A program made the position numbers and the translations under genes. Under the pieces are notes generated by a model. The model was not told where the DNA came from. It was given only the letters and a program-made list of their open reading frames with translations, and did no database searches. This document shows positions 44,794-52,586 of a DNA stretch of 64,000 bases, in pieces. The stretch is from the NCBI GenBank assembly GCA_010672825.2, contig JAAHFU020000002.1:694001-758000 (forward strand), in the 5' to 3' direction. Every line of letters begins with the position of its first letter. Within the stretch, counting starts at the first letter, position 1. This stretch comes from Leptolyngbya sp. SIO1E4 (GTDB taxonomy: Bacteria; Cyanobacteriota; Cyanobacteriia; Phormidesmidales; Phormidesmidaceae).

Positions 44794-45627
44794 CTATTTC
44801 TCAATCGGCACCTTGGCCAACCGACCCCACTCGTTCCACGAACCGTCATAATTACGAACATTGGGATACCCCAACAAATACTTCAAAACAAACCAGGTGT
44901 AGCCTGATCGCCCCCCAATCGCACAATAAGGAAACACCGTTTTCTCAGGCGTAATTCCCCGGCTACAGTAGAGTGCCTGCAATTCATCAAACGACTTGAA
45001 GGTGCCATCTTCATTGAGGGTGAGGGTATGTTCAACATGTATTGAGCCTGGGATATGCCCTGCCCGCTCCAAGCCCTCTGGCGGCTTCATCAGAAAGTGC
45101 TCGCCCCGATATTCTTGAATCGTGCGAACATCCACAACCGTCTGTTCAGGCCGATCCAAAGACGCCTGAACCTCTGCCTGCATGACCCGCAAACTGGCAT
45201 CAAGTGACTTCACTGCGTATGGGGTCGGTGCGAAGGTCGACAAGTCTGGTATAACAGGACGCCTCTCCGCCCGCCACTTTTGATATCCACCATTGAGCAC
45301 ACGGACATCTAGATGGCCAAAAAATTTCAATAGCCAAAAGATCCAGCCTCCGGTGCCAGGATAACTGCCATAAGCAATCACCGTTGTTTCGTGGGTAATG
45401 CCAGATCGTGACAGCAGTTTTTCCATAGCAACTGGGTCAAAGTTTATCCGCAGATCAGGCAAGAGCAGATCAGTGTAAATATTCCAAAAAACTGCACCCG
45501 GAATATGAGCATTCTCATAGAAATCGGAGCTGACATCCACTTCCACCACACGGATATTGGCATCGTTAAGATGATCAGCAAGCCACTGGGTATCCACTAA
45601 AACTTCAGGATGAGCATAATCAGCCAT
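44794..45627 (-). CDS. Sulfurtransferase, two-domain rhodanese (thiosulfate/3-mercaptopyruvate type)
   Basis: 277 residues with two rhodanese domains. The first (residues ~10-125) is inactive, with no cysteine in its YGSYPGTGG loop. The second carries Cys235 in FPYCAIGGRSGYTW as the persulfide-forming residue. The active-site loop CAIGGRS differs from the CRxGKT/CGSGVT of classical rhodaneses and mercaptopyruvate transferases, so the donor is open. Isolated minus-strand gene. Its upstream region contains the ATTCAAA heptads and a decayed copy of the dispersed element. Confidence 0.88.
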   Translation of the reverse strand: MADYAHPEVLVDTQWLADHLNDANIRVVEVDVSSDFYENAHIPGAVFWNIYTDLLLPDLRINFDPVAMEKLLSRSGITHETTVIAYGSYPGTGGWIFWLLKFFGHLDVRVLNGGYQKWRAERRPVIPDLSTFAPTPYAVKSLDASLRVMQAEVQASLDRPEQTVVDVRTIQEYRGEHFLMKPPEGLERAGHIPGSIHVEHTLTLNEDGTFKSFDELQALYCSRGITPEKTVFPYCAIGGRSGYTWFVLKYLLGYPNVRNYDGSWNEWGRLAKVPIEK

Positions 45628-45676
45628 GATCTTCTCCTAGAAGGTTATTGAGTCAACAGAGCAGTCAAGGGTTAGA

Positions 45677-45697
45677 ATTCAAAATTCAAAATCCAAA
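45677..45697 (+). repeat. Three tandem ATTCAAA heptads
   Basis: ATTCAAA, ATTCAAA and ATCCAAA follow each other directly. This is a short tandem heptad array of the STRR kind known from filamentous cyanobacteria. It sits in the leader or promoter of the rhodanese gene. Confidence 0.75.
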
Positions 45698-45800
45698 TAC
45701 TTTCGAAAAAGCCAGTTTTTTCATCTCTTTTCAGGGATGGAGAGTTTACCATCACCGCAAGTATTAAATGCCTTCAAGCAAGCAAAAATCGGAATTCGCA

Positions 45801-45891
45801 TACAGCATTTTCATACAGATAAAGGACACCTCAAATCCCAAGCCCTAACCCTGATCCAGATGCACTGCGATCAAATGAAAAAGGCCATATA
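45801..45891 (+). repeat. Decayed copy G of the dispersed heptad element
   Basis: Begins TACAGCATTTTCATACAG and ends AGGCCATATA, both recognisable variants of the ends of copy A. In between are GACACCTCAAATCCC, AGCCCTAACCC and GATGCACTGCGAT, in the same order as the heptad core and the GTACTGGATTGCACTG block. Length about 91 bases, close to the 96 of copies A and B. Confidence 0.55.
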
Positions 45892-45909
45892 TAGAACTCT
45901 CTAAAGGGG

Positions 45910-46368
45910 TTAGACGTTACTTTTATCACTACGGGGTGACAGAAGCCGCCATATGCGATGGACAAGCGTTGCAGAAACATAAAACAGCACAAATCCGATT
46001 AAGGGATGAAAAATTGCTAACGGAAACGGCAATGGAATTTGGAAATGAATCGTCAGAAACTGCAACCCCAACAAACAGGGCAAACTCACTGCCAGAATTC
46101 TTATTGGCTTAGGAAAGGAAACCCAATAAGCCCAGGCCAATAGGATAAGGGATAATCCGCTGTATCCCCTCACTAGCCAGACATGCATTGTCCACCAAAA
46201 TGGGTTATAAAAGTGAGCAAGCCCAACTGTAATTAACTGAGCAGTTAAGCAAAGGTTGAACAATACTGAAGCGATATAAAAGCCAACTGTTTTCGGCCTC
46301 AGGGGTAACTGATTTTTATCTGACTTTGGATTGGGTATGGCATCTACTTGATTTAACGAAGAGGACAT
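45910..46368 (-). CDS. Four-helix membrane protein of unknown function
   Basis: 152 residues. After ~30 polar residues four hydrophobic segments follow (approximately 30-52, 62-82, 90-108 and 118-138). The sequence FLTIHFQIPLPFPLAIFHPLIGFVLF and the histidines in GLAHFYN and ATLVHRIW recall small DUF6220-like membrane proteins, but this is tentative. Divergent from the GAF-LuxR regulator 132 bases away, so they may share regulation. Confidence 0.55.
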   Translation of the reverse strand: MSSSLNQVDAIPNPKSDKNQLPLRPKTVGFYIASVLFNLCLTAQLITVGLAHFYNPFWWTMHVWLVRGYSGLSLILLAWAYWVSFPKPIRILAVSLPCLLGLQFLTIHFQIPLPFPLAIFHPLIGFVLFYVSATLVHRIWRLLSPRSDKSNV

Positions 46369-46500
46369 GATTAGCCAAGAAGTGAGCGGGTCAGGTTAGC
46401 GAGGTGTTTTTAATAATGCTGAAGCTAGATTAAAGCTGATCACAGCCCTTGGCATAGACCTCGATCGGGTATATTTGCGTTATCAGGAGGAGATAAGTCA

Positions 46501-47235
46501 ATGAAAAACCCCACAAAAACTCCCCTACAGAAATTATTTCAAGCCATTGCCCAAGCACAGGATGAATCTGAACTCAAGCAATCGGTTTTGGCCAAGTCAG
46601 GCGAATATTTTGCGGCGACGCGCTGGGGAGTGTGGTTTTTAGACCAGCTTCCTGTCATCAATGAAAATACGCCAGATATCATTCAGCGAGCGATATCGCT
46701 AGATCACAACCCTGTCTTGCGCTACCTGGTACAGCGTCACGCGGCTATCCACGATGAAGTGATTTTGCCACCGGGGGTTTGGCAGACAATTTGCCCCCGG
46801 GCTGATCATGGGCATGTCATGGCAGGGCCGATTATTCGGCAGGGCCAACTTGTAGGCGGTATCGCCTTTACCCGTCATCGAGATTCCCCAGCCTTTAATG
46901 CCGATGATTTAGCAGATTTAAATGCACTGTGCCTACATTTTTCGGCACGGCTGGCGGCACTCCGTTCAACCGGAGAGGCTTCGAGGGTAGATGACGCTGC
47001 CCCCAAGCTATTGGCAAATCATCGGCTCACACCACGTGAAACACAGGTTGCTGAACTGGTTGCTCAAGGGCTTACCAACAAAGAGATTGGCGCTGCTTTG
47101 TGGATTACAGAAAATTCTGTAAAGCAGGCATTGAAACGGATGTTTCGCAAGCTTCAAGTCTCATCACGCACTGAGATGGTGGCCCAACTGTCGATGAATG
47201 CAGTGAACGTTCATACCAAAAGGACAGCCGTTTGA
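46501..47235 (+). CDS. GAF-like sensor domain fused to a LuxR-type DNA-binding domain
   Basis: 244 residues, preceded by an AGGAGGAGA ribosome binding site. Residues ~15-160 form a GAF-like fold (QSVLAKSGEYFAATRWGVWFLD, IIRQGQLVGGIAFTR). The C-terminal ~65 residues are a LuxR/NarL helix-turn-helix: LTPRETQVAELVAQGLTNKEIGAALWITENSVKQALKRMFRKL. No receiver domain, so activation is presumably through ligand or redox sensing by the GAF part. It lies 191 bases upstream of the CMD/ECF41 operon and may regulate it, or the divergent membrane protein. Confidence 0.85.
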   Translation: MKNPTKTPLQKLFQAIAQAQDESELKQSVLAKSGEYFAATRWGVWFLDQLPVINENTPDIIQRAISLDHNPVLRYLVQRHAAIHDEVILPPGVWQTICPRADHGHVMAGPIIRQGQLVGGIAFTRHRDSPAFNADDLADLNALCLHFSARLAALRSTGEASRVDDAAPKLLANHRLTPRETQVAELVAQGLTNKEIGAALWITENSVKQALKRMFRKLQVSSRTEMVAQLSMNAVNVHTKRTAV

Positions 47236-47364
47236 GCTGGAGTGAATGTCTTGAGTGAATGACAAATAAGCCGGTTCCACCGCGGCTATTGCAATCTACT
47301 TACTTTTTCTGAATAACAGAAATTGCCAGTTCCAAACAACGCCCAGTCAGGGTGACGTTACCCC

Positions 47365-47391
47365 TGTCACATCTGAATCCGCTATCTCGTC
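47365..47391 (+). promoter_or_regulatory. Candidate ECF41-type promoter
   Basis: TGTCACA at 47365-47371 and CGTC at 47388-47391 are separated by 16 bases, 35 bases before the start codon of the CMD gene. This matches the promoter described for ECF41 sigma factors upstream of their carboxymuconolactone-decarboxylase-like target genes. Since an ECF41 gene is in the same operon, autoregulation is likely. Confidence 0.65.
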
Positions 47392-47426
47392 TTCTTTAAT
47401 GAAGACCTTAGACAGGAAAGCGATTC

Positions 47427-47888
47427 ATGACCGTAAGACTTGATCTCGACAAGATCAATCCGACTGCTTATCAAGCCATGATGGGGTTAGAGCGTTATGT
47501 CCGTAAGAGTGGGCTTGACAAATCCCTCATTGAACTCATTAAAGTCCGCGCCTCCCAAATCAATGGCTGTGCGTTCTGCATCGACATGCACACCAAAGAT
47601 GCCAGGAACGCAGGCGAGACAGAACAGCGACTATATGCCCTAAATGCGTGGGAAGAGACTCCCTTTTTCACCCCCCCCGAACGTGCTGCCTTGGCGCTGA
47701 CGGAGGTCGTCACGCATATTGGGGAGCAGGGCGTATCTGATGAGATGTATGAGCACGTTAGTCGTTACTTTACACCTGTGCAAATCACGCAGCTGCTGAT
47801 GGCAATTGTCACAATCAATGCTTGGAATCGAATTGCCATTACAACTCGGCTGGTTCCTGGCAGCTATCAAGTTGAAGCAGCTGCTTAA
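47427..47888 (+). CDS. Carboxymuconolactone decarboxylase/AhpD-family protein
   Basis: 153 residues. NGCAFCIDMHTKDARNAGETEQRL contains the CxxC pair and downstream histidine of the AhpD-like peroxidase-disulfide reductase active site (SxxxCxxCxxxH; here INGCAFCIDMH). Such proteins reduce peroxides or act as redox relays. First gene of a three-gene operon: 12 bases to the membrane protein, then the ECF41 sigma gene. CMD-type oxidoreductases are the standard partners of ECF41 sigma factors. Confidence 0.9.
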   Translation: MTVRLDLDKINPTAYQAMMGLERYVRKSGLDKSLIELIKVRASQINGCAFCIDMHTKDARNAGETEQRLYALNAWEETPFFTPPERAALALTEVVTHIGEQGVSDEMYEHVSRYFTPVQITQLLMAIVTINAWNRIAITTRLVPGSYQVEAAA

Positions 47889-47900
47889 CAGGAGGGTTCA

Positions 47901-48314
47901 ATGATGACAAAGTTTGCCCAATATGGGGCATCTGTGGTGATCATCCATGCAAGTATGGTTGCTTTACATGGCCTTTCCCATGGAGTGCTACCCGTGTCCC
48001 TTTCTTTATTTCAAGGCCTATTTGTTGGAATTGTGATTGTCCTGGCTCCTCTGTTTGCGGCCATTCTGCTGTGGACTCGGTTCTCTCGTATGGGCGCTGC
48101 AATTTTGCTGGGCTCAATGATGGGAGCATTGGCGTTTGGTTTGTACAATCATTTCATCTTCATCGGCCCCGATCATGTGTCCCAGGTTCCGAGTACGGGA
48201 TGGGGGATCTTGTTTCAGACAACAGCTGTCCTTCTTGCAGTTACCGAAGGGCTAGGAGTGGGAGTTGGCATATGGGGACTCAGGAATACATCGCAACAAG
48301 CAATCATTCAGTAA
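47901..48314 (+). CDS. Small four-helix membrane protein in the ECF41 operon
   Basis: 137 residues with an AGGAGG site seven bases upstream of the start. Four hydrophobic segments cover most of the protein (SVVIIHASMVALHGLSHGV, GLFVGIVIVLAPLFAAILLW, AAILLGSMMGALAFGLY, and TTAVLLAVTEGLGVGVGIWGL). Histidines occur in HASMVALHGLSHG and YNHFIFIGPDH. No family recognised. Overlaps the sigma gene by 43 bases, so translation is probably coupled. Confidence 0.7.
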   Translation: MMTKFAQYGASVVIIHASMVALHGLSHGVLPVSLSLFQGLFVGIVIVLAPLFAAILLWTRFSRMGAAILLGSMMGALAFGLYNHFIFIGPDHVSQVPSTGWGILFQTTAVLLAVTEGLGVGVGIWGLRNTSQQAIIQ

Positions 48315-49243
48315 CCTGGCTTGAGGACTTTGATCACTATCGATCGCGCTTGTTTGCGATCGCCTATCGCATGCTCGGCAGCGTTATGGATGCTGAAGAC
48401 ATGGTGCAGGAGACCTTTCTCCGGTGGCAGCAAGTGTCTGAGCCATCTGTTAAATCCACCCAAGCCTATCTCACCACAATCATCACGCGCCTGTGCATTG
48501 ATCGTCTCCGCTCCGCTCAGGTTCGACGCGAACAGTATGTTGGCTCTTGGCTTCCCGAACCAATTGTCACGGAGTTGTCTGCCGATCCCACCACCCTGGT
48601 TGAATTGGCAGACTCCCTAAGCATGGCGTTCCTGGTCTTACTAGAACGATTATCACCGTTGGAACGGGCTATCTTTTTGCTGCGGGAAGCCTTTGGCTAT
48701 GATTACAGCGAAATTGGCCGAATTGTTGAGAAAAATACGGCCAATTGTCGTCAAATTGCTCGACGAGCGCGCCAGCACCTGGCGGATCAGCGACCACGTT
48801 TTCAGGCCTCGCTTCAGCAGCGAGAACAGCTCACCCGCAAATTTATGCAGGCCTGCCGTCAGGGTGATCTGCAAGAATTGCTCGACTTACTCGCTGAAGA
48901 TATCACCCTCTGGTCTGACGGGGGCGGTCAAGTTGTGGCATGCCTGAAGCCGCTACACGGGGCAGCCAAGATAGCGGGCTTCCTGCGAGCCATTTACCGC
49001 CATCAACACAAACTGGGTTTGGACTATGAACTTGAGCTAGCTCAGGTTAATGGCCAACCTGGCATCATATACACCCTCGGCGGCAACATTCAAAGTGTTG
49101 TGGCAATCGATATTGCCGATAACCGGATTCGGTCTCTCTATTTTGTTAGAAACCCGAATAAGCTAAAACGCAGCTTTTCAAAAGCTGTCGCTGAAATGGT
49201 CATTGCGGATATATCGAGCCATCCATCAGCAGACGCTCATTAG
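48272..49243 (+). CDS. ECF41-type RNA polymerase sigma factor with SnoaL-like C-terminal domain
   Basis: 323 residues from the ATG at 48272, which has GGAG-rich sequence upstream; a longer open frame upstream overlaps the membrane gene and lacks sigma features. Sigma region 2: FAIAYRMLGSVMDAEDMVQETFLRW. Region 4: ERAIFLLREAFGYDYSEIGRIVEKNTANCRQIARRARQHL. The linker WLPEP, the C-terminal motif DGGG and the NPNKL motif near the end are exactly the landmarks of the ECF41 group, where the fused SnoaL-like domain replaces an anti-sigma factor and controls activity. Third gene of an operon with a CMD protein. Confidence 0.92.
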   Translation: MGTQEYIATSNHSVTWLEDFDHYRSRLFAIAYRMLGSVMDAEDMVQETFLRWQQVSEPSVKSTQAYLTTIITRLCIDRLRSAQVRREQYVGSWLPEPIVTELSADPTTLVELADSLSMAFLVLLERLSPLERAIFLLREAFGYDYSEIGRIVEKNTANCRQIARRARQHLADQRPRFQASLQQREQLTRKFMQACRQGDLQELLDLLAEDITLWSDGGGQVVACLKPLHGAAKIAGFLRAIYRHQHKLGLDYELELAQVNGQPGIIYTLGGNIQSVVAIDIADNRIRSLYFVRNPNKLKRSFSKAVAEMVIADISSHPSADAH

Positions 49244-49527
49244 CAGATTCTTATAGAGTAGAAACACTCTGAAAGTCGAAAATAGTACCTGCAAAGACCT
49301 AACGGATTGTCCAGCAAAGCTGATAAAAATCAACGTCACAAAAGGCTTTTAAATACTAGGATGTAGTCAATCAATTTAACCATAATCTATCTTGTCTGAT
49401 TACTCGCTGAAAGCTAGAAAAAGCCTGAAAAAGTATACTCAATTGAGGTCTATGCGGACTCGATTCATCAAACCTAAGCTAGTAAATAGTTCATTGATCA
49501 GCCCTAAACCCCCTAGAGGATTGAGCC
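49244..49527. other. Intergenic region upstream of ndhK
   Basis: 284 bases, AT-rich, with no gene, repeat or hairpin that I can support. It should contain the ndhK promoter. Confidence 0.35.
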
Positions 49528-50229
49528 ATGAATTCCACCAACCAAGATCAGATCGCCAACCCCCTTGAACCGCCAAAAGTAACTCAAGAACTCTCTGAGA
49601 ACGTCATCCTGACAACCCTTGATGATCTTTACGACTGGTCAAGGTTATCCAGTATTTTTCCTTTGATGTTTGGGACAGCCTGCTGCTTTATGGAATTTAT
49701 GGGTGCTTATGCTCCTCGCTTCGATTTAGAGCGCTTTGGCATGGCTCCCCGAACCACCCCTCGACAGGCAGATTTGCTCATCACCGCAGGAACCATCACC
49801 ATGAAATATGCCCCTGCTTTGGTGCGACTTTATAAGCAAATGCCAGACCCCAAATATGTGATGGCCATGGGTGCCTGCACCATTACAGGTGGGATGTTCA
49901 GCGTTGATTCACCCACAGCGGTGCGAGGGGTCGATAAGTTGATTCCTGTAGATGTCTACATTCCCGGCTGCCCGCCACGACCGGAAGCCGTTATTGATGC
50001 CATCATCAAGTTACGGAAGAAAATGGCCAATGAAAGTCTGCAAGAGAAAAATCGCAGCTCACAAACGCATCGCTACTATTCAGTTCCCCACAAGATGAAG
50101 GTGATCAAGCCCCTCCTAACTGGGAAATACCTGCAGAGCAAAACGCGGCAGATACCCCCTTCAGCATTAACTGAAGTCGTTGCGAGCCCTCAATCATCTC
50201 AAGCTCATGAAGATATCCAAACGGGATAG
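49528..50229 (+). CDS. ndhK: NAD(P)H-quinone oxidoreductase subunit K, stand-alone and divergent copy
   Basis: 233 residues. The 4Fe-4S (N2) ligands are present: [10 protein letters not shown] (two adjacent cysteines), [13 protein letters not shown] and [31 protein letters not shown] and [16 protein letters not shown] confirm NdhK. The segment [20 protein letters not shown] differs from the usual [20 protein letters not shown]. ndhC and ndhJ, its partners in the normal ndhC-K-J operon, are not adjacent. It may be a second ndhK, as known for some cyanobacteria (inference). The C-terminal ~50 residues are variable. Confidence 0.9.
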   Translation: MNSTNQDQIANPLEPPKVTQELSENVILTTLDDLYDWSRLSSIFPLMFGTACCFMEFMGAYAPRFDLERFGMAPRTTPRQADLLITAGTITMKYAPALVRLYKQMPDPKYVMAMGACTITGGMFSVDSPTAVRGVDKLIPVDVYIPGCPPRPEAVIDAIIKLRKKMANESLQEKNRSSQTHRYYSVPHKMKVIKPLLTGKYLQSKTRQIPPSALTEVVASPQSSQAHEDIQTG

Positions 50230-50256
50230 AGCAGGTTCCCTTTGGGCCGGGCGATG

Positions 50257-50352
50257 TATAGCCCTATTCAGGTCAATCCAGTACGTTTTGGTGAAGGCAG
50301 GGTCTAGGGTTTGGGGTCTAGGGTGTGCTTGATCCAAATGCACACCGCTATA
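50257..50352 (-). repeat. Dispersed 96-bp heptad element, copy B
   Basis: Read on the minus strand it begins TATAGCGGTGTGCATTTGG and ends CTGAATAGGGCTATA. It is the same length as copy A at 2426-2521, with about six base differences and none in the heptad core. It begins 28 bases after the ndhK stop. Another short remnant (CCCTCAAACCCTAGCCCC on the same strand) lies at about 50425-50445. Confidence 0.85.
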
Positions 50353-50451
50353 ATTTTGACGCCAGCGCGAGCAATACATTGGTTTGAGAATTGACCGATG
50401 ACCTTAACACCCGAATCATCAGGCAGGGGCTAGGGTTTGAGGGCTATTATT

Positions 50452-51528
50452 TCAGCTTGCTCGATTTTCTTGGCACTCATTCCCTTTAGTAATCAACCAA
50501 AGCTCTAACTGTTGCTTGGGCACTAAGTTAGCTTGCGACCAATTAGACAGATCAATCAATCTAATTTGCGCAACAGAGGGTTGGAGATCTGCTGATGGAG
50601 CTTCAGCAACGGCTTCTCTGAGGGCTTGGGCGAGTTCTAAATCTTCTTGATGAAAAAAACGAATATCGCTGTTCACTGAACAGTTGAATTCATCAGGGCT
50701 GACTAGCTGAATATTATCGATAACAAACCAGTCTTGTTCTTCTAGGGTGGTTTTCAGCGTTTGCATACTTTCTCTGAGATCAGGATTGTCGTAATGCAAA
50801 TAGATAATTTGGTCACTATCTTCTTCTCCAGCGATCGCGGATACGGCTCCAGCTGCAGTGGCCAATTCCAGCGTTTGCTGTTCCTTTTGCTGAGGGGTTA
50901 GGGCAGCCTCATCTTCTATCGTGACCTCTGGAACCACGACGTCGTCTGCACTACTGCTTGCACTTTCATCAGAATTAATTTGGGCTTGGATTCTTCCAGT
51001 GGGGCTGCTCAAACTGCTGCGATATTGCTCCAATGCTTTCTTAGCGATTTGCTGATATTCTGGGCCTTCTGAATCTTGATTTGATTCATTCGCTAACCGC
51101 TCAAGAATTCTTCTGGCAGTGTTCGATTCTTCCTGAATTTGCCGACTCAGGGCTGCAACATCTTCCCCTTCTGCGACAGATGAGGGCTGATTGTTGAGCA
51201 AGCTGGCCGCAATTTCAGCAACCAACTTTTTATGGCGATTTCCCCTGGCCACGTCGGTCTCTTCTGGATCGCTGGTAAGGGCGTTATCGAGGGCAAGCAG
51301 CGCAATATCTTGTTTGACATCTTCAGACGTTAAGGAGCCAATTAAGTCACTGATTAGCGTTGAAGCCTCAATATTTTCATTCAGCTGATCGATCTCGTTA
51401 TTCAGCCTCATGGTTTGTAGGGCGATGATGATGCCAATCACAGCAGCAATGAGTGAAGCCCCATCATTTAGCCGCTGTAACCAGCCTTTTTTATCCTCAG
51501 AGTTATCACCAGAGTTATCACCAGCCAT
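50452..51528 (-). CDS. Membrane-anchored protein with a coiled region and C-terminal ~110-residue domain
   Basis: 358 residues from the ATG at 51528 (MAGDNSGDNSEDKKGW); an upstream start would add 20. One membrane helix at about 22-40 (ASLIAAVIGIIIALQ), then a polar helical region (to ~210) with the repeated acidic-serine stretch SDESASSSADD. Residues ~235-350 form a folded domain (QIIYLHYDNPDLRESMQTL, FVIDNIQLVSPDEFN, SDIRFFHQEDLELAQAL, QLELWLI). This strand/helix order is reminiscent of LytR-C-terminal-like domains that accompany other modules in cyanobacteria. Function unknown. Confidence 0.6.
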   Translation of the reverse strand: MAGDNSGDNSEDKKGWLQRLNDGASLIAAVIGIIIALQTMRLNNEIDQLNENIEASTLISDLIGSLTSEDVKQDIALLALDNALTSDPEETDVARGNRHKKLVAEIAASLLNNQPSSVAEGEDVAALSRQIQEESNTARRILERLANESNQDSEGPEYQQIAKKALEQYRSSLSSPTGRIQAQINSDESASSSADDVVVPEVTIEDEAALTPQQKEQQTLELATAAGAVSAIAGEEDSDQIIYLHYDNPDLRESMQTLKTTLEEQDWFVIDNIQLVSPDEFNCSVNSDIRFFHQEDLELAQALREAVAEAPSADLQPSVAQIRLIDLSNWSQANLVPKQQLELWLITKGNECQENRAS

Positions 51529-52007
51529 AGCCAAACCTCTATGTTCAAGGGAGTGAGCGCTACAGGCCTCTACAGGGAGTTGATGCAAAATTCCACACTA
51601 TCAGCGGCATTTTACACATTCACCGCCATCTTGGATATTGGCAACCGCGATCGCCCCCTCTCAACGGGGAACTCTAAGCCCAACAGATTTCCCATTTGCA
51701 TTTCTGACAGCGACACAGCCTCTCGTCTTGAACGGGGGGCTTTTTTTTGGCATAGGTTCTTATAGCGGTTTGCCTCAGGACACCCTAGACCCGGTCCTGA
51801 TCGAGATGTACTGGACTCAACTAAAGCGATAGCTTCCCCAAACCTGCAACCCAAGGGACTCCTGCCCCCCTGTAGGACGTCTCATCACACCCTTGAGGTG
51901 ATATGGGTCAACCGCTGAGGCGATGAAGAACACGATCTCTTTGCAGGGATTCTATTGGGAAAGGCTGTTTCTAGAGTCAACACAACAGACCTGGGAGCGT
52001 TGCCATC
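51529..52007. other. Intergenic region containing one repeat copy
   Basis: About 480 bases. It contains heptad-element copy C at 51761-51831. A run of T at about 51741-51748 preceded by GGGGGGC suggests a terminator-like site, but its stem is poor. No gene supported. Confidence 0.4.
51761..51831 (+). repeat. Dispersed heptad element, short copy C
   Basis: Begins TATAGCGGTTTGCCTCAGG and ends CTCAACTAAAGCGATA. The terminal sequences are inverted imperfectly (TATAGCGGTTT-CTCAG / CTCAACTAAAGCGATA). Inside it are CACCCTAGACCC and GATGTACTGGACTC, matching the heptad and GTACTGGATT parts of copies A and B. About 71 bases, missing one heptad pair. Confidence 0.7.
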
Positions 52008-52118
52008 ATGACCCCTGCACAAGTACAAGGCCTCTGGATTTGCTTCGTCATTTCGCTTTCCACCGCCTTGATCTGCCCTGCTGTGCTGTGGGTACTGCCC
52101 GATCGCACCGCCCCCTGA
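52008..52118 (+). CDS. 36-residue single-pass membrane peptide
   Basis: Begins ATG at 52008 with GGGAG about ten bases upstream, and reads MTPAQVQGLWICFVISLSTA continuing through a hydrophobic stretch to PDRTAP. One membrane helix covers residues ~8-30. Two cysteines are within it. No family recognised. It is followed 56 bases later by another small gene in the same orientation and could be translated with it. Small size makes this uncertain. Confidence 0.45.
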   Translation: MTPAQVQGLWICFVISLSTALICPAVLWVLPDRTAP

Positions 52119-52174
52119 TGAATCCCCCATAGCCGGTTAACCGGCAGCCCCCATTGTTACGAGGATTGTTAACC

Positions 52175-52333
52175 ATGCAATTGATGAACCGCGCTCCCTT
52201 CCCACGTCCTTATCCTCTAGTTGAGGCAACTGAGGTCGGGAGTGCGATACCAATTCGGCCCCAGCGCCCTACACTCGTGGCCCGCTGGAGCTTGACGGAT
52301 GGGCAACTCACCTGCAAATGGATTGTGGAATAA
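52175..52333 (+). CDS. 52-residue small protein with an LVARWxLxDGxLxCxW motif
   Basis: ATG at 52175 with GAGG about 11 bases upstream. The N-terminal half is Pro/Arg-rich (NRAPFPRPYPLVEATEVG) and the C-terminal half RPTLVARWSLTDGQLTCKW ends IVE. I recall similar short cyanobacterial proteins ending in this motif, but of unknown function. A terminator follows at 52434. A real but tiny gene is likely. Confidence 0.55.
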   Translation: MQLMNRAPFPRPYPLVEATEVGSAIPIRPQRPTLVARWSLTDGQLTCKWIVE

Positions 52334-52433
52334 CCTGCTTGGTCTTGAGCTGCTTGATCGCCAAGCCCCCTGACAGGCGATAAAGCCTCGGCCACTTCCC
52401 TGCCCTTTCTCCCAGAAAAACGACAACACCCTG

Positions 52434-52463
52434 AAGCCTCGACCATAAAGTCGAGGCTTTTTA
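52434..52463 (+). terminator. Intrinsic terminator after the two small genes
   Basis: AAGCCTCGAC and GTCGAGGCTT are perfect arms around a six-base loop, followed by a T-run. It supports transcription of the small genes at 52008-52333. Confidence 0.88.
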
Positions 52464-52557
52464 TTGTTTAGAGTTTTTTAAGATGCGATCGCCCCTTCTC
52501 TGCTTGGGCATACTAAAGCCAACATACCTCTCTAACTCCTATACTCAAATGCCAACG

Positions 52558-52586
52558 GCCCCTCGTTTCTTGCGAGGGGCATTTTT
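52558..52586 (+). terminator. Second intrinsic terminator upstream of ligA
   Basis: GCCCCTCG and CGAGGGGC around a seven-base loop, followed by ATTTTT. Located 95 bases after the previous terminator. A short transcript of its own between the two hairpins cannot be excluded, but no gene is seen there. Confidence 0.82.

Noticed and set aside
48071-48271. N-terminal extension of the ECF41 sigma factor
   Set aside because: The extra 67 residues overlap the membrane gene in another frame, and a start with good Shine-Dalgarno sequence and sigma features lies at 48272.
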